Notes under the pieces: model-generated | What the model saw: only the letters and a program-made list of their open reading frames with translations | The model's database searches: none | What the model was told of the DNA's origin: nothing | Program-made: the position numbers and the translations under genes | Shown: positions 34,918-46,445 of the stretch, in pieces | Layout of the letters: the number at the start of each line of letters is the position of its first letter | Numbering within the stretch: position 1 is the stretch's first letter | From: Corydoras sp. C115 | Lineage: Eukaryota > Chordata > Actinopteri > Siluriformes > Callichthyidae | Reading direction: 5' to 3' | Assembly: GCA_019802505.1 (NCBI GenBank) | Contig: JAFMOC010000105.1 | Span: 248,001 to 312,000 of the forward strand | Length of the DNA stretch: 64,000 nt

Positions 34918-35279
34918 CATTCATTCATTCATTCATTCATCCATTATCTTCCGCTTTATCCTCTATTAGGGTCGCGGTGGGGTTCCCCATGCCCATCCAG
35001 GGGAGAACGTCTCGGGCGCTGGGCAGATAGACCCAGGACAGGGTGCCAATCCATCACTGGGCACACACTCACTCACACAGACACACTCTATATGGGGCAA
35101 TTTTGGAGAATTCAATTGACTTGAACCATGTTTTTGGACTGTGGGAGGAAACCGGAGAACCCGGAGGAAACCCACGCAGACACGGGGAGAACATGGAAAC
35201 TCCACCCAGATGGAGATTCGAACCGGGAATCCCTAGTGCTGAGAGGCGAATGTGCTAACCACTAAGCCACCGTGCCGCC
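34918..35279 (-). repeat. tRNA-headed SINE with TSD
   Basis: TCGGTGTAT occurs at 34909-34917 and 35280-35288. It lies in the probable 5' UTR intron of CD225 gene 1. Confidence 0.92.
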
Positions 35280-35570
35280 TCGGTGTATTATGTGTTACAT
35301 AATTTATATTACAGGAAGCATGGATTGACAATGTTTTTCAAATCTTATTTTGGGGCAAGGTGGTGGTAAAAACTAAAGACTGTGAGCTTTTTCAGTTACA
35401 ATTCTTCAATAAAAGTCTCAAATAAAATCTTTGACGATATTGTACTAAAAATTGTTATACTTGGTTACATAGACCACAGAATAGAACTAAAACCACAGCA
35501 TATGTTTTGATTTTATTTCATTTTTGAAGTTTTGGTCACAACAAGAGAGAGACAGAGCCAATACAGCAAA

Positions 35571-36093
35571 ATGGAAGAACGTGTGCCTGTTATTTCAAGC
35601 CTTGCCACTGTGCCCACATTTTTGGGATGGTCCATTTTTAGCACATTGTTTTGTTGCCCACCTGTTGGAATTGTGGCAATAGCTTACTCTTACCAAGTAA
35701 GTAAAATGATTACATTTTTAGATATATGTTAAGTTTTGGGCATCTCTGGACAATGTTATTAAATGTTGTGCATGAAATTAAGATAACATATCAACTAAGA
35801 AGTGTATATTTTTCTAAAATGTTACATATGAATATAAAATTAAACACCCAGGACAGGAAGCCAATTTATTGCTGGGCACACACTCACACACACAAATACA
35901 CACACACTATATGGGGCAATTTAAAGCAACCAATACACCCTGAATACATGTTTTTGGACTGTGGGAGAAAACCGACCTGGGCATGGAAAAAACATTAAAA
36001 AACTCCACCCAGAATGGGATTTGAACCCGGATCCCCAGCGTTGAGAGGCGAACTATAGTTTCAATATATAGATGTTTCACTTTTTACTAATAG

Positions 36094-36155
<62 letters not shown>

Positions 36156-36320
36156 ACTTCCTAGGCTGCTGTAGCTATTGCAACTGGAGATGCATTAAGT
36201 GCTATTAAATACTCCCAGAAGGCCAAGAGTTTAAATATCGTTGCTTTGGTCTTTGGCATTATTGACATTTTCGTTCTTTTAATTTTTATTTATGTATTTT
36301 TTTTAAATGTAAAGTCTTAA
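35571..36320 (+). CDS. CD225/dispanin (IFITM-like) gene 1 of the cluster, 93 aa
   Basis: Coding exons are 35571-35696 (42 codons) and 36165-36320 (51 codons plus stop). The intron is phase 0, with donor CAA|GTAAGT and acceptor TTCCTAG|GCT. Exon 1 gives a short N-terminus, VPTF then GWSIFSTLFCCPPVGIVAI, a first hydrophobic segment with two cysteines as in the palmitoylated IFITM segment. Exon 2 carries the conserved TGD, the SQKAKSLNI motif and a second hydrophobic segment ending in FFLNVKS. Order and motifs match the CD225 domain, and the intron sits where IFITM-type genes are split. The N-terminus is too short for the tyrosine endocytosis signal of mammalian IFITM3. A non-coding 5' exon ending at 34637 is likely. 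The intron holds a SINE fragment and a (GT)n tract that almost touches the acceptor. An AATAAA lies near 36666. Membrane insertion and any antiviral role are inferred from the family. Confidence 0.85.
35846..36057 (-). repeat. Diverged SINE body in the intron of CD225 gene 1
   Basis: From AACACCCAGGACAGGAAGCC to GTTGAGAGGCGAAC. Head and tail are missing. Confidence 0.75.
36095..36153. repeat. (GT)n tract next to a splice acceptor
   Basis: About 29 GT units ending 11 bp before the acceptor of CD225 gene 1 exon 2. Confidence 0.95.
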
Positions 36321-36883
36321 TTTTATTCAACATGTGTTTTATTTGATTTGTGCAAAGAAAAAGGGAAAAAAGTTTTGAAATCTACAAGTTTTGAGAACAC
36401 ATGTTGCCATTTGTGTACGTGTCAGGAAGTGAAACCGTAATGAAAATCCTCATATACAACCAAAATAGAAGTGAAATGCTGTCACATATACAACTGAAAG
36501 CCTCACACAAACTTCTAAAAGCCAAAGTCTCAAGTAGACAACAGTAACTTTAACAAAATTAACAAAAACAGTAACTTTTATAAAAATATTAAATATTGTG
36601 TAATCTAGCATTTGCAATGTCGAAATGTGGTATTGCCACATGAAGAAAAGTAAAGAAAACTGTCAATAAAATGTTTAATATTGTGCAGTTTTGGGTTTGA
36701 CCTGTTATTGTTTATTCATTAGCAAACATTTTACTCTTAAATAGATGTTAATGAGCTTTCTAAAAAGCAGATTAATTAAAAACAGGTTATGAAGTATTGA
36801 CTTTAGTTTACATTTCAAATCACTCTGTGGGATAGAGATGAGGTCACAACCACCCTTCACGCAGGGCTGTTTACAGCGAAATT

Positions 36884-37830
36884 ACATTTAAATTTAGTCA
36901 TTTAACAGATTCTTTTATCCAGAGCAACTTACAAATGAGGGTGGCACGGTGGCTTAGTGGTTAGCACATTTGCCTCTCAGCACTAGGGATTCCCGGTTCG
37001 AATCCCAATCTGGGTGGAGTTTCCAGACATCCCCCGTGTCTGCGTGGGTTTCCGGGTTCTCTGGTTTCCTCCCACAGTCCAAAAACATGGATCAAGTCAA
37101 TTGAGTACTCCAAATTGCCCCATATAGAGTGTTTGTGTGAGTGAGTGTGTCCAGCAATAGCTTGGCGCCCTGTCCTGGGTGTATCTGCCCAGCCCCCGAA
37201 ACGTTCTCCCCTGGATGGGCATAGGGAACCCCCCCGAGACCGTAGTAGAGGATAAAGCGGAAGGTAATGGAAGGATAGAACTTACAAATGAGAGAACGAG
37301 AACGAGAGTTTTTCAGATTGCTTGCTGGTCTCATATCCTGCATGTTCAAGCCTCTGCATCTCATTCATTGTGTGACATGTTAAATTAGGCCCATGTAAGT
37401 CCACTACTCATCTCTCACCATTGGTTTTCAATACTTGCCCCAAGTCAATCCAAATAATTCACTGTGGTCTACAAAACAGTCTCTACACTGTTTTTTTCAC
37501 ATACACATCGGTGCTTCAACTTCACGATTCTGACTCGATATATTTTATCTCTTCTAAATGATGAAATGATTTTCCTAGCTCTGTCTGATATGCTAAAACA
37601 TTCAGCATTTTTACGAAACACCTGAAGACACACCTATTCCGTGAGCACTGACTGTAATTAAAAAAATTTTTTTTAAAGAGATTTAGAAATTAATGCTGAT
37701 AGGAAAATGATCACGACTGATAATATTGCAGTTCAGCTGGTTCTTGTGTTTTTCTTCAACTGATAAGTTGTTCCGATAAAAGTGTTTGCAAAATGATTAT
37801 GTGAACTATGTAATGTAGCAATGGTTCCAT
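36884..37830. repeat. Decayed teleost repeat with inverted ends, hosting a SINE
   Basis: ACAGATTCTTTTATCCAGAG at the left and GTTCCGATAAAAGTGTTTGC at the right are diverged inverted versions of CTTTGGATAAAAGCATCTGC. AACACCTGAAGACACACC with TTCCGTGAGCACTG lies in between. A SINE (36940-37278) is inserted near the left end. Confidence 0.55.
36940..37278 (+). repeat. tRNA-headed SINE with 14-bp TSD inside another repeat
   Basis: AACTTACAAATGAG occurs at 36926-36939 and 37279-37292. These flanks belong to the older repeat it entered. Confidence 0.92.
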
Positions 37831-38604
37831 AATAAATTTAGTGAAGTAAATAATGTGTCTTATTAACCATCGTTACTCAACTCTAATTAACATCAGTAAT
37901 ATTATTAATATCTGCATAATACCATCTTTTCTTAGAACTGCAGAACTGACCTTATAATAACAGTGAAATTGTCAAATCCAGTCTTTTAACCAAGTTTTCA
38001 TAATGAGTTCAACCACTCATTAAGTTATTAAGTTGAGGTTTACATTTTGTTCCAATTTATTCTTAAGTATGCACTTGGTTATTGCAGCAGTCTAACATGT
38101 TAATCGACTACTGTAAAAGCAGCATTAGTGTATCATTTGCCTCAATGTGCTGAAAAATGAGACACCTTAGAACCTGTCTACATCAAGTTATAGAAGTGTA
38201 GACTAAGATTTTACACCTTGCGGCATCAGTTTCTTCTGGCAGTTTGAATCTGACACAAAAGTCACAAGGTCAATTAAGCTATTGCATACTAAGTAACAGA
38301 CCATAAACTAAATCTAAATTCACATAGAATGCAGGTCAACTGACAAATTTTCCAGAATTAACAGTGTTTATAGAACAAGGGAGGAGCAACCAACCACTAA
38401 AACCAGACATCTTGTCTCTGGGAGTTTACTGAGTTGTGGTCATTACCTCAACCCCTAAACGAAATGTGAAAATCCATCTCACAAGACATTAAACAGTGCA
38501 TTTCTGTATCAGCAAGTACATACAACCAAATAGCTGCATTATTTCTTCTGAAGCTCCGGAACCTCAGCTTTATCAACATCGAGCGGTCGAGCTGATACAA
38601 CAAC

Positions 38605-39282
38605 ATGGAGGCACCTGTGACTGGGACAAGAACTGTTGATGTGCCCACATACAAGGGATGGTCAATCTTTAACATTATTTGCTGTTGCTGGCCTCTTGGT
38701 GCTATAGCACTGATGTATTCTCGTCGAGTAAGTGTTCTTTTTTAATTTCGTCTTTATATATTTCAAAATGTTAATTCTTGGTCAAAGTCAATGTTATTTT
38801 GCAGTTCAAAGTTTAAATCAACAAATCTTTTGAAAAAAAAAAATGTTAATCTAAAAAAAAAAAATGATGGAAAAAAAAGAATGATCAAATTCATCCTATT
38901 GGAATAATATGAAATTTAAATTGCAATCAATAACAAACTAAGGGCAAATTTAACATGCAGTCTTTTATTTTAACAGTATTTTTTTACTAGAAAAAATATT
39001 ATTTAAAATATATAAATACATTTTCTTGTGTTTTCTATGAAGGAAACAAAACAAATGAATGCAAGTATTCAAACCTTTACATTTTATATATTTACATGTT
39101 TGTTCCCATAGGCTGAAGCAGCCAACAAGACTGGAGATTTCGAAAGAGCTACTGAACACTCGGAGAAGGCCAAGGGTTTGAACATCGCAGCTCTAATCTG
39201 TGGCATCGTTATTCTTAGTTTATGGCTCTATTACTACAACACACATTACAAAAATACCCATCAAATTTACAACAGTCAATAG
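38605..39282 (+). CDS. CD225/dispanin (IFITM-like) gene 2 of the cluster, 97 aa
   Basis: Coding exons are 38605-38727 (41 codons, donor CGTCGA|GTAAGT) and 39112-39282 (56 codons plus stop, acceptor CCCATAG|GCT). The protein starts MEAPVTGTRT, then VPTYKGWSIFNIICCCWPLGAIALMYSRR, in two blocks either side of a triple cysteine. Exon 2 has AANKTGD, ATEHSEKAKGLNIAAL and a second hydrophobic segment with an aromatic LWLYYY stretch. It is the longest copy, with a polar tail (YKNTHQIYNSQ). The start is the first ATG after the conserved TTCTTCTGAAGCT block at about 38549 and gives an N-terminus that aligns with its neighbours. Upstream, CGAAATGTGAAAA near 38459 resembles an interferon-response half-site pair but has 3-bp rather than 2-bp spacing. 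Poly(A) signals AATAAA occur at about 39411. Function beyond CD225 membership is not known from the sequence. Confidence 0.85.
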
Positions 39283-39299
39283 AAACCACATATTTGCAG

Positions 39300-42200
39300 T
39301 ATTAAATAATTTTCTGCTTTGTCTAGAAATAAGAACTTGCTACAACTTGTTTTGCATTTTTTTTTTTGTAAAGTCATTGCATGGGTCATACTATAATATA
39401 CATTTCACATTAATAAAAAAACATAAATGTTGTTCTTTATAAAACTGATCATGAATGCAAGTCGGCATATTGCTTTATGTATGTACTAGTTCCAAAGCTC
39501 AAACATTAGCTATAGTTTTATTTTTAAGGGACAAGATGCTTTGAACAGTCGGGGATAAACTGCATGTCTTAAAAACGTTTTGATTAAATGTGCTTTATGT
39601 GACTTACAGTTTTAAAAGCGATTTTGTTTATTCTGGCTGACTGATGTCAGATAATGCCTAATGATCAATTTCAAATTATTAAAATATTGTTAAATATTAG
39701 TTAATAATAAGGTGTTATAGATCAAATAAAAGTTTTTTTTAAAGATTTGTAAAAAATGTATGCATTTAAAATAAAGAATATTGCTTAAATTTGGTGTCAA
39801 CTGTTAAAGTATTTGACAATAAAAGTAATTGGTGCTATGAATAAATATCTTATTATGTGGTTGCTTTTGCAGCATTCAGTGGTCAACATTGACACTATGT
39901 CATAATAAACAATAATAAATATATATTTTTTTAATTATTTTGAATGCATAGCTTTGCTATAGTTATGGGTGACTCAACATTAACCTGGCATTTTTCAGCC
40001 CTTGAGACACAAAATTTTGAAAATGCCTAAGGACCTGTTTTCATTTCGGTATACATGGTGAGAGTAAAACCCCAATTTCAAAATATGACAAAGCTGTAAC
40101 CTACTTTCATTTCCTAATTTAGTTTTATTGCCCTTGATGAACCTTTTCTTATTAGTCTTACCATTGCTCTATATTTTGTCACTAAGCACCCACCTGCAGT
40201 GCTTTCTGTTTAAATCAGTACAAGCTTATTGTATGCAAATGGCCAAGTGACATCAGTTTTGAGAAAGTTTACATACAGATTATTTATATTACAGAGCTCA
40301 AATGTCCATCAAGCATATATTTTTATTATAAACCAAAACAGAAGTGGAATCGTTGAACGAAGACCTTTTCCTGTTACATATTATGTTAAAACTAAAAAAA
40401 ATTTAAACCAGTAGTTTAAGTGTCTACAATCAATGTCTACAAGGTTAAAAACATAGCTTTATATTTGCATTATAACATTTGCTTCATTATCTAAAGAGTG
40501 TACTAAGCCAAAATATCAGGAACTTAATTTACTATTTGTTTTTTTTTTTTTTTTGATTAGTTGCAAGTTCTCCCTGTAGTATTAAAATAATATAAAAAAT
40601 ATGGATTTAGTAAATAAATGAAATAAGGACATTTATTTTTAGTGAAATGCATCTGCTGATGGATGGAAAAGCTTTAAAATTCCTTAATACTTAAGATTAT
40701 ATATATATAGTAATTATATCAAAAGATATTTTTCTGAACTTTTATTAACCTTACCACTTTGCAGGAATTTCTACCCTAATCTGAGCTGCACTCTGCAGCA
40801 ATGTTGTTTTTAAGGTTAATGTATTTTTCTTGTGGTAATGCAAAACTTTCATTTCGGGGATAAAGTTCTTGTGGTAACTCATGCAACACTTTCATTAGTA
40901 TTGCTGCTGTATGTTTTGCTATTGTGGTAACTCATGTAACATTGATTTTAGTAGGTGACCATGATGTTCTGAAAGATGGCAGGAAGTTAGCGAAGGTTAG
41001 AGATGAGACTCATGTTTTTCCATAGAATGACACAGTTATTTAGTTTCCCTTAAGCTCCTGTAGCACAGTTTTTTCCTCTCTTTTTCATTTACCTTTCGTC
41101 TTCATATGATTTTCATATGATATGTGAGTTGCTTCAATAACTTACACTTTAAAAATAGATCTAAACATTTGATTTACAACCAAGACTAAGAATCTAAATG
41201 AGGTAATGTTTTATATACTGATCTCCTTTACTGTAGCTTGTAGGTTCATTTGACATGACTTGTGTTTTGCTATGGCAGTCAATAAGGTGTAGCCATCACC
41301 AACCATGCAGCCGCCACCTGCAACCCATGTGAACTATGGCAGATCGAGTAGCATTTAATTATTTATTATGTCATCTCTCCAAATCTGAAACCTGCACCTA
41401 CCTCACACTTCACATACTAATCTGATTTCATACAAACAACTTCAAATCACACTAGTCACCTTATTTAAATGTTAAATGCCTAGAAATTCAACTAACTAAT
41501 TGTTTTTTATTAAAAAATAATTTGATGATTAAAAACATTACAATTAATTAATCATCAACATTATCATGATGACATTCATAAAAAAATAAAATAAAAATGC
41601 ATCTTATGTCATAGCTGGAACCATAGACCAAGTGGTGCAACATGCATAGAAAAAAATACATTTGCAACAAACATAGCACAGTCTGTTTACATTGTCCTTA
41701 CAGAAAAAAAAAAACAAAAAAAAGAGAATTTAATATTTTGTGTTAGCGATTTTCTCCAATAACAAAATTTTATTTTGTGTTCTCATTAAATAAATAACAA
41801 ACATAAGAAACCATGCTTTATTTCTATTACTTCTGGCACTTTTTTTTTGGTTAATTATTGCATAATAGTCGTATAATTGTGATTATTTCTGTAATTTTCT
41901 CATGCCTATAACATACATGTTCATTCACAAGGTTTTTGAGATTTTGTGATCTAGTGAGATTGATTCTTCACCTCTGAAGCAGCAAAAACAATTGCTTTTG
42001 CATCTGGTTATACACCAAATGGCAGCTCAAGAATTAAAAAATAACTAACACACACTGATATTACACCTGAAGCAGTACTGTCCGTGCTGGGATCATTGAC
42101 GAATCTAACATTGTAGTGGGAGTAAACTGACAGATTAAGAATGTCCCAGTTTTTAATGAGCCACATCATTCCAGTTTGAGAATGCATAATTCTGCTGATG

Positions 42201-42360
42201 CCTCACTACTATACGTTTCTTGTATTCTGTTCAAAAAGAATTTTTGTCTGTGGTAGTGTGAAAACAAGTAAATGTATTAAATGCAGTGTACAAATAAGAA
42301 TAACTGATTCAGTGAATTTGTCAAATGACAAATACATATTTGCAGAGCTCTATTTCTATA
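39300..42360. other. Large gap between CD225 genes 2 and 3
   Basis: No intact CD225 exon. AT-rich with poly(A) signals of gene 2 at the start. The only cluster-related sequence found is the orphan 3' flank at 42.6 kb. Confidence 0.5.
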
Positions 42361-42362
42361 GG

Positions 42363-42411
42363 AGGCGGCACAGTGGCTTAGTGGTTAGCACATCTGCCTC
42401 TCAGCACTGAT
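42363..42411 (+). repeat. SINE head fragment
   Basis: GCGGCACAGTGGCTTAGTGG through CTCTCAGCACTGA, then unrelated sequence. Confidence 0.7.
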
Positions 42412-42589
42412 AATAATAGTGTCATTGCGGGGTGATCTGTTAGTCGAACATTTTGGTTAGCAAAGCAAAAAATAGTGCAGAAACTTTGCCACTACCATTA
42501 AATTTAGCTGGGACTTTGGAAATCTGTCGGTCACAGTCAGTAATGGTGAAATTTGTTTTTTTCTTTACACCTGGCAGTTTAATTACAAA

Positions 42590-42850
42590 AGATCTACTCT
42601 TGAGAAATGTGTTTGTTGATGTGTGCTGGTACATTTTGTTTTTTTATATTCAAGCTTTATGTCAAATTATTTTCTTTAGACCTCTGTGTGTAAGGTGTGC
42701 TGGGCATTCCTAACCTATTTCTCATCTCATATAGTTATTTTCGTTTAGTGACACTGTGACTGTTCTGGTAACCACAGAAGATATTTTTAAAGCAAATGAA
42801 ATGTGCAGACACGCTAGTTTTTAGAAGTTGTTTTGTATATTGTAAATTGT
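42590..42850 (+). pseudogene. Orphan CD225-cluster 3' flank without its gene
   Basis: The segment aligns with the 3' flank of gene 3 at about 44545-44710. Shared words include GTGTGCTGGTA, ACTGTTCTGGTAAC and GCAAATGAAATGTGCAGAC. No CD225 exon is found just upstream of it, in the 39.3-43.5 kb gap between genes 2 and 3. A lost or deleted array member is the simplest reading. Confidence 0.45.
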
Positions 42851-43473
42851 CTTTTGTATTTATTATTTTGTATTAATTTGTATTGCTACTGCACATTATG
42901 TAGTTTACTGTCCTATGTTAAAACTTGATCCCCAAGGAAGAGTATTTCATTTCACTGTGTACTACAAACCACTGTATATGGTTAAAATGACAATAAAAAA
43001 CACTTGACCTGTTGCAGTATTTGATGTGGAATTATTTTAAGCATTCACTCTTCATGAATATGACCAAAATCCTTTTTAGAGATGAAAAAACTACATTTGA
43101 AAAGGTAAGAAAGCAACAGGACGATCTGAAGTATTCTTAAATCCAAAAGAGATATTTAGGATTAAAAGTGAATTTTCACAAGTTAATATTTCAGATATAA
43201 ATGTGTATGCATATGCATGTAATAAAATATATAGTTGCTCAGAAATAATTCAATAGTAAGTTTTTTTATTTGATCTTAAGCCACGCTTTTGACAGGTGTT
43301 GACAGAAGAAATTACATTTTACTTACAATTTTTGTAAAGAACTGCTATTGCAGATAAGAAAATGGTAAGAGTAACTGAGGCATTGCAGCATGCAGTTACA
43401 GCACGCAGCTTTTGGTGTCATGTTGTATTTGTTCATAAATTAATCCTATATTTACTTTGTGACAATACCTAGA

Positions 43474-43550
43474 TTATGCAATGCCTTAGTTGCAGTTGCA
43501 TATAAATTGCACTGCTGACTCCATTTACCTTTCACTTCTTCTGAAGCTTC
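43474..43550 (+). promoter_or_regulatory. Core promoter of CD225 gene 3
   Basis: TTATGCAAT (43474-43482) fits a C/EBP site. TATAAATT (43501-43508) is a TATA box. The pyrimidine stretch CTTTCACTTCTTCTGAAG starts at 43529, where a start site would fall. On the other strand this stretch contains AAGTGAAA, an IRF-type half-site. The layout is conserved in gene 5 and partly in gene 6. Confidence 0.6.
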
Positions 43551-43601
43551 ATTTTACAAAGATAATCAGTCAGAACCAAAAACAATATAACGCAGAGAAA
43601 T

Positions 43602-44188
43602 ATGCCTGGATCGTCAAGTGCTGCCAGTGTGCCCACACACCTGGCATGGTCCGTTGTTAGCACAATATGCTGCTGCCTCCCAATTGGAATTGTGGCAATT
43701 ATATTCTCTCTACGAATAAGTCATTTTTTAAAATATATTTATTTTGTTATTTAATATAGTGGCTTATTTGCTTAGAGCACTAAACTGCCAATGAATTCAT
43801 TAGTGGTTTGAATCTAGGTCCACCAAGATACCACTATAAGCCATTGACTAAGGTTTTAAACTTTACTTTATTTCAAAAGCACTTTTAAATATCTGATCCT
43901 GTGTTTTAATTTATATTTTGTTTTTTGTTTTTTGTAAAACTGATATATAAATGATGATGTGTTATTTTTCGTACACATATACACATTTTGCCTCTTAATA
44001 ATATATTCAATGTAATAAGAAAGATTTTTTTTATACAGACTGGCTCGGCTAACACTGCTGGCGACACAGCAAGAGCTACTGAACACTCTGTGATGGCCAA
44101 GAAACTCAATATCGCCGCTGTTGTCATTGGAATTCTTTTGATCATTGTTTATATTATAATTGCTGCTGTAATCAGGAAAAGATCCTAA
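43602..44188 (+). CDS. CD225/dispanin (IFITM-like) gene 3, 87 aa, with a broken 5' splice site
   Basis: Exon 1 is 43602-43715: MPGSSSAASVP, then THLAWSVVSTICCCLPIGIVA, ending SLR. Exon 2 is 44039-44188: TGSANTAGDTARATEHSVMAKKLNIAAV, then a long aliphatic segment and the tail IRKRS. Both exons are open and nearly identical to gene 5 at 48.7 kb. Two defects are visible. The donor reads CGA|ATAAGT where every sibling has GTAAGT. The upstream in-frame ATG of gene 5 is ACG here, so translation would start at the second methionine. Reading through the intron reaches a TAA after 13 codons. The promoter is well preserved: C/EBP-like TTATGCAAT at 43474, TATAAATT at 43501 and the pyrimidine block at 43529. 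It is either a young pseudogene or spliced by a rare AT-AG route. Confidence 0.65.
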
Positions 44189-44820
44189 AAAATGAATGAA
44201 ACTCATGCTCACACATCTAAGTAAAAAAAAAAAATGTCATGGTATAATTTTTTTTTTGTGAGCTTAAAGAAAAAAGTCCCTAATTATAATTAAGTGCTTG
44301 CTAAGTTAAAAAAAAATCAAACTATAAAAAAAATGCAAACTTTCAGATAAAATCTTAATATAAGTTACTTGGTTGGGCTCTGAACAAAACACCTATGACT
44401 CTTTTTCTTAATGATGGAAATGAAGGGTGTTTGCAACATTTTTTAAAGCTTTACAGCTAATTATGTCTCTATTAATCTCATACTCAATAAATAGTCATAG
44501 TCAGCATCAGAAATAAAACAGGTTTTATTAGTAATGCTGAAATCTGTTTAATGACAAAAGAGCATCTCTTGTTTGAGAAAAGTGTTTGTCATTGTGTGCT
44601 GGTAATTACTTTTTAATATTTAGGTTCTTGACCACTAGCACTGTTCTGGTAACTACAGAAGATTTTACAGCAAATGAAATGTGCAGACAAGCAAGTTTTT
44701 AGGATCTGCAAAACCACTGTAGACGTTTTACATTTTGAATGCACATTTTGAATGCAAATGACTGGTTTCTGCATAAGAGCTTTTACTTTTCTTGTTCTTA
44801 ACCAGTGGTATTCATTTGTT

Positions 44821-44825
<5 letters not shown>

Positions 44826-44857
<32 letters not shown>

Positions 44858-44868
44858 ATTATTATTAT

Positions 44869-44901
<33 letters not shown>
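44826..44901. repeat. TA repeat and poly-T downstream of CD225 gene 3
   Basis: TA units, then ATT units, then about 29 T bases. Confidence 0.9.
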
Positions 44902-44904
<3 letters not shown>

Positions 44905-45303
44905 CATTCATTAGTTTATTAGAAAGGTTTTAGGAATGTCTTAAATACACATAATGAACTCACAGTTTGCTCATATTTTTATGAAGATTTCAGGAATGAG
45001 ACTGAATTAGTACAGGAATAAGAAGTACTTGAAGTGAAGTGGTCAGTGACCGTCTACTAGCCATGTCAGAAAATAGCAAAGTGACAAAGAATAACAGCTA
45101 AAGCCAAGCATACAGGTGGCTCAGATAAACAAAAGTTAATTTCTTTGTTGTACCACTAGATGGCATTAAAGTATATTTCAAAAATTTGTTATTGAACTAT
45201 TTACCACAATATGTGAGACATTTTACTAAATAAGCATTTTGAGACACAATACAAAATAAACTACATTCTTTCAAAATATTTGTTTATACAGTTTTTTTTT
45301 TTT

Positions 45304-45309
<6 letters not shown>

Positions 45310-45354
<45 letters not shown>
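45310..45354. repeat. (AC)n microsatellite
   Basis: About 22 units directly after a T run. Confidence 0.9.
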
Positions 45355-45359
<5 letters not shown>

Positions 45360-45487
45360 GTATGTATAGTTACAGTACTGTACGTCTTAAGACTGTATTT
45401 TTTAATTCTATTTTTTGCTTAAATTTAGCTACCAAAATCCTAAAGAGCATTAAAAACAAAACTACAAATATGGAGTGTTTAAAAGAT

Positions 45488-45808
45488 CATCCATCCATCC
45501 ATTATCTTCCACTTTATCCTCTACTAGGGTTGGGGGGGGGGGGGTCCCCAAAAACTTTTCAGGCGCTGGGCAGATACACCTAGTCCAGGGGGCCAATCTA
45601 TCACTGGGCACACACTCACACTCTATATTTGGAGTAACTTGGGGCAATTTGGAGAATTCAATTGACCTTGACCCATGTTTTTGGACTGTGGGAGAAAACC
45701 GGAGAAACCCACGTGGACAACATGGAAACTCCACCCAGTTGGGGATTTGAACTGAGAATCCCTAGCACTGAGAGGAGAACATGCCAACCACTAAGCCACC
45801 GTGCCACC
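45488..45808 (-). repeat. tRNA-headed SINE with TSD
   Basis: TTAAAAGAT occurs at 45479-45487 and 45809-45817. Internal duplicates of the TTGGAG motif and a G run at 45531-45543. Confidence 0.9.
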
Positions 45809-45929
45809 TTAAAAGATGATATTATCCAATTTATTTTATTCATCAGTAATGATTAATGAAAATTACTTTAATCTGTAAAGGCAAATGAACACCAACAAAA
45901 TAAAAAACCCGGAGCTAAACCCTGGATAC

Positions 45930-46080
45930 CCTGCATGGTACTGTTGTCTTCGTGTCCATGTGGGTTCTCTTCGGGTTCTCTGCTTTTCTCTCACAGTACG
46001 TATACATGGTGTTAAAGTGAATTGGCTGCTCTAAATTGCCCCTATTTAGTGTGTGTACTCGGTGATGACCCTCTACTAAC
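45930..46080 (+). repeat. Old SINE middle fragment
   Basis: TTCGTGTCCATGTGGGTTCT, CTCTCACAGTACGTATACAT and CTCTAAATTGCCCC match the middle of the family. Confidence 0.55.
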
Positions 46081-46445
46081 AAACACCACCACAACATTCT
46101 ACTCAACCATAAAACACATAACATACCCCAAGTAGAGTCAGTAAGATAGAGATCAACAAACCAATCTAAAGTATTCTCAAATAGATTTTAAGGATCAAAA
46201 GTATATTTTCTAATTTTCAGCTTTTCCTTCACTGGATAACTGAAGCAATGAGCAATAACAAGCTAAATGTGCCACAGTGTGGTATTTCCCCTTGGTTTTT
46301 AACTTTGGCAAATGCAAATAAATATGCAAATATATATAGACAATACATTCATAACATGTTAGCTACATTCTTGATTCCACGTAGCTTTCATTTATTCTGA
46401 AGCTGTATTCACATCGGGGGTGACTATTGTCTGAACTAAAACAAG

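Noticed and set aside
41309..41360. Possible extra CD225 first exon (MQPPPATHVNYG)
   Set aside because: The start resembles dispanin N-termini, but a stop follows after 18 codons and no W-S-I hydrophobic segment or donor comes after it.
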